Of a stretch of 64,000 nt of DNA, positions 36,225-45,930 are shown one piece after another. The stretch spans positions 1 to 64,000 of the forward strand of contig NZ_FOLP01000017.1 of the NCBI RefSeq assembly GCF_900112425.1, given 5' to 3'. The number at the start of each line of letters is the position of its first letter. The first letter of the stretch is position 1. This stretch comes from Variovorax sp. OK212 (GTDB lineage: Bacteria > Pseudomonadota > Gammaproteobacteria > Burkholderiales > Burkholderiaceae_C). The translations under genes were made by a program, and so were the position numbers. The notes below the pieces were generated by a model. That model was given only the letters and a program-made list of their open reading frames with translations. It searched no databases and was not told the DNA's origin.

Positions 36225-36712
36225 GGCCCGGCGGCCAGCAAACCGGCGCGGCGCGTGCCCTCGCGCAAGGCCTGGGCCGCGCCGGGCGCGCACGGGACGG
36301 CGGTGTCGAGCGTGTTCGCATCGCCAGCGCCCGACCTCGCGACGACCGCGTCGCCGCCTGCGCCGGGCCGCCGCTGCAGGTAGAGGTCGAAGCCCTCGTG
36401 AAACCCCAGCGGCAGCATCTGCGCGCCGCCTGCGGCATCGGCGCTGTTGCGGTGGCGCGGCCCGGGGTAGAAGGCGGACTGCCATTCGATGCGCTGTGCG
36501 GCGCCGCTGGCGGGGTTCGCGGAGATCACGCGGGCGCCGACGAACACCACGCCTTCCGCAAACATGCGAAGCGGGCCGTGCGTCTCGACGTAGCGGAACG
36601 CGCGGGGCACGGGTGCGCCGAGGCCCGGCTTCCTGGTTTTTCTGCTCTTCCCTTCAGTCGCGCCGCGCGATGCCGCCGGTGCAAGGGCGGCATCGATGTG
36701 TGACTCGCTCAT
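36215..36712 (-). CDS. Hypothetical protein
   Basis: This open frame of 165 residues starts MSESHIDAALAPAASRGATEGKSRKTRKPG and has no family I recognise. The middle (FRYVETHGPLRMFAEGVVFVGARVISANP) looks like folded protein. The last 60 residues are rich in Ala, Gly and Arg and may not be structured. It overlaps the convergent dctM stop by 10 bases. There is no clear ribosome binding site. Real but weakly supported. Confidence 0.45.
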   Translation of the reverse strand: MSESHIDAALAPAASRGATEGKSRKTRKPGLGAPVPRAFRYVETHGPLRMFAEGVVFVGARVISANPASGAAQRIEWQSAFYPGPRHRNSADAAGGAQMLPLGFHEGFDLYLQRRPGAGGDAVVARSGAGDANTLDTAVPCAPGAAQALREGTRRAGLLAAGPYL

Positions 36713-36778
36713 GCGGCGAGCCTATGGGCTTCGCCCGCGCGGCGCCACGATAGAAAATCTGTCGTTTCCGCGCAGTCA

Positions 36779-36804
36779 GGCAGTGGAAAGAGGCAGTGGA
36801 AAGA
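36779..36804. repeat. Tandem 13-bp duplication
   Basis: GGCAGTGGAAAGA occurs twice in direct succession in the gap between the dikinase stop and the hypothetical gene. Probably a small slippage duplication; no function is proposed. Confidence 0.6.
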
Positions 36805-36822
36805 TAGAAAAACCATCCTGCT

Positions 36823-38874
36823 TCACCGCCAGCGCCGCCGCTCCACATAGGGCCGCGCCTGCAGCAGCACGATCCTGTCGCCCACCGTGGCCCACTCGAT
36901 GTCCTGGTCCACCCCGCTGAAGGTGCGCTTCACGGCCGCCCCCACGCTGGCCAGCCGCACCACCAGCTCGTCGGTCAGCACGTTGCGCCCGGCTTCCACC
37001 GGCACCTCTTTCACGCCGCCGTCCTTGTCGAGCTGCAGCGCCGTGTCTTCGGCCGAACGGCTGAGCACCTGCACGGCCTTCGACCAGCTCGAGTACATCA
37101 CCTGCTCTGCCACGCGCTGCCCCTCGACCACGCGGATGCCGATGCCGCGCTTGGCCGAGATGTAGGTCACGTGCGGGTGGCCCGCGTCGAAGGGGTCGCG
37201 GGTGATCATGACGCCCGCGTTGGCCGAGTCGATGGCGGTCTGCACGAACACGCCCATCAGCACCGACTCGGCATTGAAGCCCGCGGCGCCGCGCGCCTCC
37301 CAGGCCTCGGGGTTGAACACCGAGGCCCAGACCTTCTTCACCGCCGCCTCGAGCGCGTCGCCGGTCTTCACGTTGGGCACGGTGGTGTACAGGCCCGCGC
37401 CGCTGAAGCCGGGCAGGTCTTCCGAGTTCGACGAGCTGCGCACGAACACACCGCCGCCGCCCAGCTGCGTCTGCCACGCGGCGCGCCACGCCGCGGCCGT
37501 GGCGGCATCGACGGGCCATTGCACGATCTCGTCGCGCAGCTGCGCCAATGCCTTCTGGCGCAGCTTGGGATCGCTCGCGAAGCCCGGCTGCTGCTGCATG
37601 CGCGCGATGCGCCCGGCCAGGCCGTTGGCGCGCATGAAGCGGTCGTAGTGCGCGAACGGCACGCAGAAGCCGTCGGGCACCGACGTGCCCGGAATGCGCG
37701 CGGCCTGCATGGCGCCGAGGTTGGCGGCCTTCACGCCGCATTGCGCGCTGTTGCGCGCGCGCAGCGAGGCCAGCGGCAGCAGCCGGGTCTCGCGCAGGTC
37801 GGGCTGGATGCCGCGCGCACCGCCGGGCACCGCGCCCGCGGCGGCAACGCGCGCCGAACGCAGCGGCAGCGCCGCGATTTCCTCGGGCGCGAGGCGGCGC
37901 ACCTGGTAGCCCGAGGCCGCCACCTTCAGCGCCACCCACTGGCCCGCGTGCTCCTTCAGCACGCTGGCCGCATCGCGCACGTAGGCGTTGGGAATGCCCC
38001 AGCCCTTGGCCAGCAGGTTGACGTGCGACAGCGCGGTCGACGGCCGCTCGGTCAGCACGCCGGCCACGGGTGGCAGGCTGATGGGCACCTGCCGCAGCAC
38101 GGCGATGTCGTCGGGCAGCAAGGCGTTGATGCCCGATTCGTCGTCCACGATGCGCACGCGGCCGGTGGCCGTGCCCAGGTTCATCGGCAGGAACGGCTGC
38201 TCGCGGATCAGCGCCTCCTGGCTCACGGCATCGATGCCGGCCTCCTTGGCCACGCGTTCGTGCAGCGTGGAGTTGGTCTTGAACTTCACGGGCGCGAAGA
38301 AGCTGGCCTTCACCTGCGCGTCGGCCTGCCGCAGCAGCGCCACGGTGAGCCGGTCGCCCTCCCAGAACTCGTAGGTGAAGCTGCCGATGTTCTGCTGCCA
38401 GCTCAGCGTGCCGAACAGGAAGCGGCGCTCGGGCACCAGGTAGTTGCGGTCGATCTCGCGCTTGAGCGTGTTCGGCACCAGCCGCGTGTCGCGCAGGAAG
38501 CGCACGTGCAGCTGGTAGCGCGGCGTGTCGATGTAGTAGGCGCGCGGCGGCCTGGCCTTCAGGTCGATGGCGAACAGCACGTGCGCGAGCTGCATGGGCG
38601 TGCCGGCGTCGTAGACCCGCGCGAGCTGGTCGAAGTCGCCCTGGCTGCGCAGCGCGGGCAACGACGACGGCACCGACGGGCGCGGCACCAGTTGCGCGGC
38701 CGGGCCGTCGGGCTGCGGCTGGTTCTGTTGCTGGTAGTAGGAGGGCTTGCGCGCCAGCTGGGCGGCGGCGGGCGCCGCGGCCAGGAGGGCGGCGAGCCCC
38801 ATGCACAGCGCGAAAACACTATTCTTTTGATAGCACAATGCGTCCACTGGACGTGCGCCTTGTTGCTTTTTCAT
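36823..38874 (-). CDS. Secreted PEP/pyruvate-binding (glucan-water-dikinase-like) protein
   Basis: The 683-residue product has a strong AGGAGGGAA ribosome binding site and a signal peptide to about residue 39 (FALCMGLAALLAAAPAAAQ). An unassigned region of about 200 residues follows. Residues 278-299 read PSTALSHVNLLAKGWGIPNAYV, like the phosphohistidine swivelling motif of PEP synthase and glucan dikinases, with His284. A C-terminal ATP-grasp-like domain follows: GVKAANLGAM at 380, VFVRSSSNSEDLPGFSGAG at 477 and DIEWATVGDRIVLLQARPY near the end. Histidine domain before ATP domain is the order in glucan water dikinase, opposite to PEP synthase. Export of an ATP-dependent enzyme is puzzling. 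Confidence 0.82.
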   Translation of the reverse strand: MKKQQGARPVDALCYQKNSVFALCMGLAALLAAAPAAAQLARKPSYYQQQNQPQPDGPAAQLVPRPSVPSSLPALRSQGDFDQLARVYDAGTPMQLAHVLFAIDLKARPPRAYYIDTPRYQLHVRFLRDTRLVPNTLKREIDRNYLVPERRFLFGTLSWQQNIGSFTYEFWEGDRLTVALLRQADAQVKASFFAPVKFKTNSTLHERVAKEAGIDAVSQEALIREQPFLPMNLGTATGRVRIVDDESGINALLPDDIAVLRQVPISLPPVAGVLTERPSTALSHVNLLAKGWGIPNAYVRDAASVLKEHAGQWVALKVAASGYQVRRLAPEEIAALPLRSARVAAAGAVPGGARGIQPDLRETRLLPLASLRARNSAQCGVKAANLGAMQAARIPGTSVPDGFCVPFAHYDRFMRANGLAGRIARMQQQPGFASDPKLRQKALAQLRDEIVQWPVDAATAAAWRAAWQTQLGGGGVFVRSSSNSEDLPGFSGAGLYTTVPNVKTGDALEAAVKKVWASVFNPEAWEARGAAGFNAESVLMGVFVQTAIDSANAGVMITRDPFDAGHPHVTYISAKRGIGIRVVEGQRVAEQVMYSSWSKAVQVLSRSAEDTALQLDKDGGVKEVPVEAGRNVLTDELVVRLASVGAAVKRTFSGVDQDIEWATVGDRIVLLQARPYVERRRWR

Positions 38875-38980
38875 GTGAATTCCCTCCTTACACCCGGTTG
38901 CCGATTGCACGCGCGCTTCACCAACCACGTGACAGGCGGTGACAGCGGCAGCGGATTCTCGCGCGTTACAACTCCAACGC

Positions 38981-39019
38981 TTCCGTCGCTTTACGTCGCT
39001 TTTCATCGCTTCCATCGCC
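38981..39019. promoter_or_regulatory. Four helically phased decamer direct repeats in a divergent promoter region
   Basis: TTCCGTCGCT, TTACGTCGCT, TTTCATCGCT and TTCCATCGCC lie end to end with 10, 10 and 9 base steps. They are 30 to 68 bases before the FecR-domain start and 107 or more bases before the dikinase start. Phased direct repeats of about 10 bp are a usual form of response-regulator or activator binding sites. Confidence 0.6.
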
Positions 39020-39048
39020 TTGCCTTTTCCGGGGATCAGAGAAACCAC

Positions 39049-40374
39049 ATGACTCGAACCAGCCTTCCGGCCTTTCAACGTCCGCTGCGCCAATGGGCGC
39101 TCGGCCTGGCCCTGCTGTGCGCCGGCTTCGCGGCCAGCGCCCAGCAAGACCCGTCGGGCGCCATCGCGCGCCTGAACCTGCAGCAGGGCACGGTGAGCGT
39201 CTCGCCCGCCGGCCAGGACCGCTGGTACGCGGCCCGCTCCGACCGTGCACTGGCCGTGGGCGACCGCCTGCGGACCGATCGCAACGCGCGCGCCGAGGTG
39301 TACATCGGCTCGACCGCGCTGCGGCTCGATGGCGCAACGGACGTGGAGTTTTCCGGGGTCGACGAGGTCACCCTCGGCCGCGGCGACCTGCAACTGCGCG
39401 CAGGCGACGCGCCGTCGGGTCAGAGCCAGGGCATCCGGATCGAGACCGGCAATCTCTCGGCGGAGATCCGCACGCCGGGCGACTACCGCATCGCAGCGGA
39501 TTCGGCGACCACCTGGGTGGCGGTGGCCTCGGGCCAACTCACGCTGCATGGCCAGAACGGCATGTCGCAACGGCTGACCGGCCGCCAGCAGACCACGGTG
39601 TCGGGGCGCAACCTCGCGACGGCAAGAAACACGCGGTCGCAGAACAACAGCTTCGACGCCTGGGTGGCCGAACGCAACCGGTTCGACGACACGTCGGGGT
39701 CCGTACGCTACGGCCAGCCGGCCGCGCTGGTGCCGTCGGCGGCGTCGATCGCGCGGCAACAGCAGATCGGGTACGAGCAGGCACAGCAAGCGCAATGGAT
39801 GGAGCAGCAGCGCGCGGCGCAGGCGGCCCAGCAGCAGCAGGAGTGGCAGCGCGACCAGGACTGGCGCCAGCAACAGGACTGGCGCCAGCAGCAGGAATGG
39901 CGCGAACAACGCCAGCAGCGCGATTGGCAACAACAGCGCGACGGCCGCCAGCGCGCCGAGCAGGACCGCTGGCAGCAACAGCAGCAACAACAGCAGATGC
40001 AGCAGCAACTCCAGCAGCAGCAACAGCAGGCCTTGCGCCAGCAGCAGGAGATGCAGTTGCGCGCCGCGCAGGCACAGGCCCAGCAGCAACAGCAATTGCT
40101 CCAACAGCAGCAGCGCGCGGCCCAGCAGGCGGCACAGGCCCAGCAACAGCAGCAGCAGATTCGCCAACAGCAGGAAATGCAGCTGCGTGCCCTGCAGATG
40201 CAGCAGCAGGTGCAAGCCCAGCAGGCGGCGCAGCAGAACGCGATGCGCCAGGCGCAGGAAGCGCAGTTGCGCGCCATTCAGCAGCAGCACGGCATCGCGC
40301 AACCGCAAGCCCCGCGCGACGATCCGAACCGGCTCTGGACCTCGCCGGACTCGCGCGGAACGGCGCCGCCCTGA
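39049..40374 (+). CDS. FecR-domain protein with a glutamine-rich C-terminal half
   Basis: The 441-residue exported protein has the signal peptide QWALGLALLCAGFAASAQ. Residues about 40-180 form a FecR-like beta domain (LNLQQGTVSVSPAGQDRW, then VGDRLRTDRNARAEVYIGSTALRLDGAT). From about residue 245 to 425 it is dominated by Gln with Arg, Trp and Ala, including WRQQQ units, and probably forms a long helix or coiled coil. Similar FecR proteins with DUF6600-like features occur in Burkholderiales. It is divergent from the secreted dikinase-like gene and may share its regulation. Confidence 0.85.
   Translation: MTRTSLPAFQRPLRQWALGLALLCAGFAASAQQDPSGAIARLNLQQGTVSVSPAGQDRWYAARSDRALAVGDRLRTDRNARAEVYIGSTALRLDGATDVEFSGVDEVTLGRGDLQLRAGDAPSGQSQGIRIETGNLSAEIRTPGDYRIAADSATTWVAVASGQLTLHGQNGMSQRLTGRQQTTVSGRNLATARNTRSQNNSFDAWVAERNRFDDTSGSVRYGQPAALVPSAASIARQQQIGYEQAQQAQWMEQQRAAQAAQQQQEWQRDQDWRQQQDWRQQQEWREQRQQRDWQQQRDGRQRAEQDRWQQQQQQQQMQQQLQQQQQQALRQQQEMQLRAAQAQAQQQQQLLQQQQRAAQQAAQAQQQQQQIRQQQEMQLRALQMQQQVQAQQAAQQNAMRQAQEAQLRAIQQQHGIAQPQAPRDDPNRLWTSPDSRGTAPP
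39781..40300 (+). repeat. CAG/CAA-rich low-complexity tract encoding polyglutamine
   Basis: About 500 bases are dominated by CAG and CAA codons. An 18-bp unit (GACTGGCGCCAGCAACAG and near copies) is visible at 39857-39910. CAG and CAA are mixed, which reduces slippage. In frame throughout. Confidence 0.85.
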
Positions 40375-40522
40375 ACGCGGTGTACGTCGTGACCGCCCTG
40401 AACGCTGTGCACGCCGTGGCCGCCCCGGTGCGCCGCGCGGTGCACCGGCCGCCATTCCCCTAAGCCCCGCCGAAAGCGCCGCCTTCGCCCCGCCGCTACA
40501 GTCGGCGGCCAAGGAGCCTTTC

Positions 40523-41884
40523 ATGCCCACATTCGACTTCGATCTCTTCGTCATCGGCGGCGGCAGCGGCGGCGTTCGCGCCGCGCGCATGGCCGCGCAG
40601 ACCGGTGCGCGCGTCGGCCTGGCCGAGGCCGCCGACCTCGGCGGCACCTGCGTCAACGTGGGCTGCATCCCCAAGAAGCTCTACAGCTACGCGGCCGGCT
40701 ACGCCGAAGCGTTCGAGGAGTCCGCGGGCTACGGCTGGACGCTGAAGGAGCCGCAGTTCGACTGGGCCCACCTCAAGTCGCAGCGGGCCAAGGAAATCAC
40801 GCGGCTCAACGGCATCTACGCCTCGCTGCTGAAGAACTCGGGCGTCACGCTCGTCATCGGCTGGGCACAGCTGGCCGACGCCCACACGGTGGAAATCGGC
40901 GGCAAGCGCCACACCGCGCGCCACCTGCTGGTGGCCACCGGCGGCACGCCCTTCGTGCCCGACATCGCGGGCCGCGAGCACATCGTGACCTCCGACGCCA
41001 TGTTCGACCTCGACCCCTTCCCCAAGCGCCTGCTGGTGGTGGGCGGCGGCTACATCGCGTGCGAGTTCGCATCGATCTTCAACGGCCTGGGTTCCAAGGT
41101 GACGCAGCTGCACCGCCGCGCGCACCTGCTCACCGGCTTCGACGACGACGTGCGCCAGTTCGTCGCCAACGAGATGGGCAAGGCCGGCGTCGACGTGCGA
41201 CTGAACTGCGACGTCACATCGGTCGCGCGCAACGCGCATGGCCACGGCCTCACCGTCACGCTCGCGCGCGGCCAGCAGCTGGAGGCCGACACGGTGCTCT
41301 TCGCCACCGGCCGCGTGCCCAACACGCAGGGCCTGGGCCTGGAGGCGGCGGGCGTGAAGCTCGACGAGCGCGGCGCCATCGCGGTCGATGCGCACTACCG
41401 CACGTCGGTGCCGTCGATCCACGCGGTGGGCGACGTGTCCACCCGCGTGCAGCTCACGCCGGTGGCACTGGCCGAGGCGATGGTGGTGGTCGACGAACTC
41501 TTCGGCAAGGGCAAGCGCCGGCTCGACTACGAGTTCATTCCCACGGCCGTGTTCACGCACCCGAACATCGGCACCTGCGGCTACAGCGAGATCGACGCGC
41601 GCGCGAAGTTCGGCGAGGTGACGGTGTTCTCCAGCGAGTTCAAGTCGCTGCGCCACACGCTGTCGGGCAGCACCGAGCGCACCTTCATGAAGCTGGTGGT
41701 GGACAAGGCCAGCGACCGCGTGGTCGGCCTGCACATGGTGGGCGCGGACGCGGGCGAAGTGGTGCAGGGCTTCGCCGTGGCCATGCGCGCGGGCGCGACG
41801 AAGGCGATCTTCGACAGCACGGTGGGCATCCACCCGACCGCTGCGGAAGAGTTCGTGACGATGCGCGAGCCGATGCCGGGGTAA
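40523..41884 (+). CDS. gorA: Glutathione-disulfide reductase
   Basis: The 453-residue flavoprotein reduces glutathione disulfide with NADPH. FAD motif GGGSGGVRAARMAA, redox disulfide GTCVNVGCIPKK, NADPH-binding VGGGYIACEFASIF with the nearby HRRAHLLTGF arginines, and the C-terminal catalytic HPTAAEEFVTMR are all present. The ATG at 40523 follows AAGGAG. It stands alone between the FecR-domain gene and a repeat element. Confidence 0.96.
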   Translation: MPTFDFDLFVIGGGSGGVRAARMAAQTGARVGLAEAADLGGTCVNVGCIPKKLYSYAAGYAEAFEESAGYGWTLKEPQFDWAHLKSQRAKEITRLNGIYASLLKNSGVTLVIGWAQLADAHTVEIGGKRHTARHLLVATGGTPFVPDIAGREHIVTSDAMFDLDPFPKRLLVVGGGYIACEFASIFNGLGSKVTQLHRRAHLLTGFDDDVRQFVANEMGKAGVDVRLNCDVTSVARNAHGHGLTVTLARGQQLEADTVLFATGRVPNTQGLGLEAAGVKLDERGAIAVDAHYRTSVPSIHAVGDVSTRVQLTPVALAEAMVVVDELFGKGKRRLDYEFIPTAVFTHPNIGTCGYSEIDARAKFGEVTVFSSEFKSLRHTLSGSTERTFMKLVVDKASDRVVGLHMVGADAGEVVQGFAVAMRAGATKAIFDSTVGIHPTAAEEFVTMREPMPG

Positions 41885-41893
41885 GGGAAAGGG

Positions 41894-41991
41894 CTCGCCC
41901 CCAGGCTTCGCGCACTGCGTGTCGCTTCTCCACCCCCCTGCCGGGGGCAACACCTGCGGCCCGGCGAAGCCGGCTCCGCGGTGTTCCGCGC
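41894..41991 (+). repeat. Interspersed palindromic repeat, family B (after gorA)
   Basis: The order of motifs is the same as in the element between livH and livM, but on the opposite strand: CGCCCCCA, CACTGCGTGT, CCCCC-TGCC-GGGGG, then GCGGCCCGGCG. It forms strong hairpins and lies between convergent genes, where it can act as a transcription end. Confidence 0.6.
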
Positions 41992-42001
41992 ATGGAAGCA
42001 G

Positions 42002-42901
42002 TCAACGCGCCTGCTGCTTGCCTTCCAGCAGCTTCACCATCACGAACAGCACCCGGTTGGCCGGCGTGGGCACACCCAGGGCCTCGCCGCGCCGCACGAC
42101 CAGCCCGTTGAGGTGGTCGATCTCGCTGAGCTTGCCGCGCGCCAGGTCTTGCGCGGTCGATGAATACTGCGACGGCATGGTCTGCGCGATGCCGCGGATC
42201 GCGGCGCCGGTGTCGCCGACCACGTCCACGCCTTCGGCCTTCGCCACCGCCAGGCACTCGGCCACCACGTCGCGGATCACGTCGGTCACGCCCGTGCCCT
42301 TCACGAGCACGCCGTAGGGCAGTTGCGTGACGGCCGAGAGCGCGTTGTAGGCGCAGTTGAGGATGAGCTTGGCCCACAGCGAGCCGCGCACGTTGCCCGA
42401 GATCTGCGTGGGCACGCCGGCGGCTTCCAGGTGCCGCGCGACTTCTTCGCTGCGGCGCGACGGCGCAATGACCAGTTCGCCGCGGCCGTGGTGCCTCACA
42501 TGGCCCGGCCCCGCCATCTCGGTGGCCACGTAGACCACCGCAGCGGCCACGTCGTTCGACAGCACCGAGCGCACGCGCGCGTCGTTGTCCACGCCGTTCT
42601 GCAGCGTGAGCACCAGCGCGTCGGGCGCGAGGTGCGGCGCGATCTGCGCGGCGGCGGATTCGGTGTCGGTCGACTTGACGCAGAACAGCACCAGGTCGGC
42701 GCCCTGCACCGCGCCGGCCTCGGTGCTCGCGGCCATGCGCACGTGTGCGTCGAAGGCCTGGGTCTCCAGCCGCAGGCCCTGGGCCTTGACCGCTTCCACG
42801 TGCGAGGGCCGCCCGACCAGCACCACCTCGTGGCCCGCGCGCGCCAGCATGGCGCCGTAGTAGCAGCCGACTGCGCCGGCGCCCATGACTGTAACTTTCA
42901 T
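42002..42901 (-). CDS. Ketopantoate reductase family protein
   Basis: The 299-residue NADPH-dependent 2-dehydropantoate 2-reductase-like enzyme begins with MKVTVMGAGAVGCYYGAMLARAGHEV (GAGAVG). The catalytic lysine lies in LWAKLILNCAYNALSAV, and the C-terminal EIDHLNGLVV supplies the conserved glutamate and asparagine. It may make pantoate for CoA synthesis, but paralogues acting on other keto acids are common in this family of bacteria. It lies downstream of a LysR gene on the same strand. Confidence 0.9.
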   Translation of the reverse strand: MKVTVMGAGAVGCYYGAMLARAGHEVVLVGRPSHVEAVKAQGLRLETQAFDAHVRMAASTEAGAVQGADLVLFCVKSTDTESAAAQIAPHLAPDALVLTLQNGVDNDARVRSVLSNDVAAAVVYVATEMAGPGHVRHHGRGELVIAPSRRSEEVARHLEAAGVPTQISGNVRGSLWAKLILNCAYNALSAVTQLPYGVLVKGTGVTDVIRDVVAECLAVAKAEGVDVVGDTGAAIRGIAQTMPSQYSSTAQDLARGKLSEIDHLNGLVVRRGEALGVPTPANRVLFVMVKLLEGKQQAR

Positions 42902-42970
42902 CGATTCATCCTCCGGGGGTCTGGGTTGTCTGTTCGGCCCTGAGGTTACTCAAGACGGCCTTCTCATTTC

Positions 42971-43885
42971 TCATGCTTCCACCTCGACACCGCGCGAGGC
43001 CACGCCCTCGTCCAGCAGCCATTCGCGAAACGCCGCGAACGCCGGCAGGTCGAGCCGGTCGGGCCGGTAGCAGAGGTAGTGCCCCTGGTTCACGCTCACC
43101 GGCGTGCCGCAGGGGCTCAGCAGCGCGCCTTCGGCCAGTTCCTCCTGCACCAGCAGCTTGGGCACGAGCCCGATGCCCAGGCCGTTGAGCGCCGCCTGGA
43201 TCAGCGCCGAGTACTGCGCGAAGCGCGGGCCGGCCACGGTCTGCACCTCGGGCACGCCGTGCTGCGCGGCCCACTGGCGCCAGGCGGTGGGCGCGCCCTC
43301 GTGGTGCAGCAGCGTGTGGCCGAGGATGTCGGCGGGCTGCGCGATGCGGTGGCGCCCCTCGACCAGCGAGCGCGCCACGATCAGCACGAACTCGCGCCCC
43401 GCGATGTACTCGGACACCACGCCCGGCCAGCCGTCGGGGCCGTAGCGGATGGCCGCGTCCACGCCCGCCGGAATGCCGTCGCTGGGCTCCAGGTGGCGGC
43501 TGAAGCTCAGCATCACGTGGCGGCTCTTCTGGCTGAAGGCCGGCAGGCGCGGAATGAGCCACTTGGTGAGGAAGGTGGGCACGCTCGCCAGCGTGAGCAG
43601 GCCCGCGCCGGCGTCGCCCGAGCGCGCCTCGAAGGTCGCGGTCTCGATGGCGCGCAGCCCGCCCGAAATCTTCTGCCAGTACACGCGCCCCTGCGGCGTG
43701 AGCTGCACGCCGCGCCCGTTCTTCTGCAGCAGCTCGCGGCCCAGGAAGGCCTCGAGCCCCGCGATCTGCTTGCTGACCGCGCTCACGGTGATGCACAGCG
43801 CGCCGGCCGCGAGCGTGATGCTCTGGTGCCGCGCCACGGCGTCGAAGGCCAGCAGTTCCTGGATGGTGGGGCAGTCGCGCTTCAT
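42971..43885 (-). CDS. LysR family transcriptional regulator (GcvA-like)
   Basis: The 304-residue product has an N-terminal HTH, IQELLAFDAVARHQSITLAAGALCITVSAVSKQIAGLEAFLGRELLQKNGRGVQLT. The effector domain, with VPTFLTKWLIPRLPAFSQ and GPDGWPGVVSEYI, belongs to the GcvA/AmpR-like group. It is divergent from the ABC importer operon across a 181-base gap that contains CAATTG and a CCGGAA element, so it is the obvious candidate regulator of that operon. Confidence 0.92.
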   Translation of the reverse strand: MKRDCPTIQELLAFDAVARHQSITLAAGALCITVSAVSKQIAGLEAFLGRELLQKNGRGVQLTPQGRVYWQKISGGLRAIETATFEARSGDAGAGLLTLASVPTFLTKWLIPRLPAFSQKSRHVMLSFSRHLEPSDGIPAGVDAAIRYGPDGWPGVVSEYIAGREFVLIVARSLVEGRHRIAQPADILGHTLLHHEGAPTAWRQWAAQHGVPEVQTVAGPRFAQYSALIQAALNGLGIGLVPKLLVQEELAEGALLSPCGTPVSVNQGHYLCYRPDRLDLPAFAAFREWLLDEGVASRGVEVEA

Positions 43886-44066
43886 GCGCGGCCCCGCTGC
43901 ACATGGCTGCGCCGTGTGAAAGCTGCGTGAAAAACGTTTTCCAATTGCTCAAGTGTCGTCATCCAACTTTCACCCATAGGTACGCATGCGCTTCCTAGAA
44001 TTCGGGACATCGCTGCGGCACGCTCTGCGCAGACAGTAGCGCATCCGGAAAGTATGCCGGGCGCGC

Positions 44067-44852
44067 ATGACACTGGAGACAACCTTGGTTCGCGGCATCT
44101 CGCTCATCTACGGCCTGTACCTGCTGCTGCCCATCGTGCTGCTGATGATCGGCAGCCTGGGCGGCAACTGGACCAACACGCTGCTGCCCACGGGCATCAC
44201 GGGGCAGTGGTACGTCGACCTGTGGCTCGACACCTCGTTCCGCAAGGCCTTCGTGAGCAGCCTGGTGGTGGCCATGGCGGCCTGCGCCATCAACACCGTA
44301 CTGGCATTGCCGCTGGCCTACGCGCTGTACCACGGCGCGCGGCGCGGCGGCAGCCTGGCGGCGCGCATCGTGAGCGCCACGCCGGTGGCGGTGCCGGCCA
44401 TCACGCTGGCCTTCGGCTACATGATCGTGTTCAACACCGACCTCGCGCCCTGGCTGGGCTCGATGCCGCTCCTGATCGCGGCGCACGCGATCCTCACGCT
44501 GCCCTACCTCACCAACACGCTGCTGACCGACCTGCGCCACCTCGACCTGGGCCGGCTCGAGCAGGCCGCGGCCACGCTGGGCGCCTCGGGCTGGCAGCAG
44601 TTCACCGGCGTGGTGCTGCCGAGCCTGCGCCAGAGCCTGATCAGCGGGCTGGTGATGGTGGCGGCCATTTCGGTGGGCGAGTTCGGCGTGTCGAACCTGC
44701 TCACGAGCTTCCAGAACCGCACCTACCCGGTGGTGCTGCTGCAGGCCTTCTACGGCGCCACGGGCTTCGCCTGCGCGGCCACGGTGATCCTCCTGGTGCT
44801 GGCGGGCGCGTCGGCGCTTCTCTCTTCCTCCCTGGTGAAGCAACGCGCTTGA
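44067..44852 (+). CDS. ABC importer permease (PotC/PhnV-like), first of two
   Basis: The 261-residue inner-membrane subunit has six helices. The coupling loop LEQAAATLGASGWQQFTGVVLPSLRQSLISG is the EAA motif of binding-protein-dependent transporters. An ATG at 44067 has no good ribosome binding site; a TTG at 44085 has GGAGA five bases upstream and may be the true start. It is the first gene of an unusual operon: permease, ATPase, binding protein, second permease. Confidence 0.92.
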   Translation: MTLETTLVRGISLIYGLYLLLPIVLLMIGSLGGNWTNTLLPTGITGQWYVDLWLDTSFRKAFVSSLVVAMAACAINTVLALPLAYALYHGARRGGSLAARIVSATPVAVPAITLAFGYMIVFNTDLAPWLGSMPLLIAAHAILTLPYLTNTLLTDLRHLDLGRLEQAAATLGASGWQQFTGVVLPSLRQSLISGLVMVAAISVGEFGVSNLLTSFQNRTYPVVLLQAFYGATGFACAATVILLVLAGASALLSSSLVKQRA

Positions 44853-44879
44853 CCACCATGAATCGACCGTGAGCCGACC

Positions 44880-45908
<1,029 letters not shown>

Positions 45909-45930
45909 ACTTTTCCTTCAAGGAGCCACC

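Noticed and set aside
39781-40300. CAG-rich tract considered as a CRISPR array or minisatellite
   Set aside because: Units are in frame, spacers are absent, and the tract encodes polyglutamine within one long gene.
38875-40674. Extended N-terminus of the dikinase-like protein (1,283 codons in total)
   Set aside because: The upstream part is antisense to the FecR-domain gene and leucine-rich because it mirrors CAG codons. The ATG at 38874 has a strong ribosome binding site and a signal peptide.
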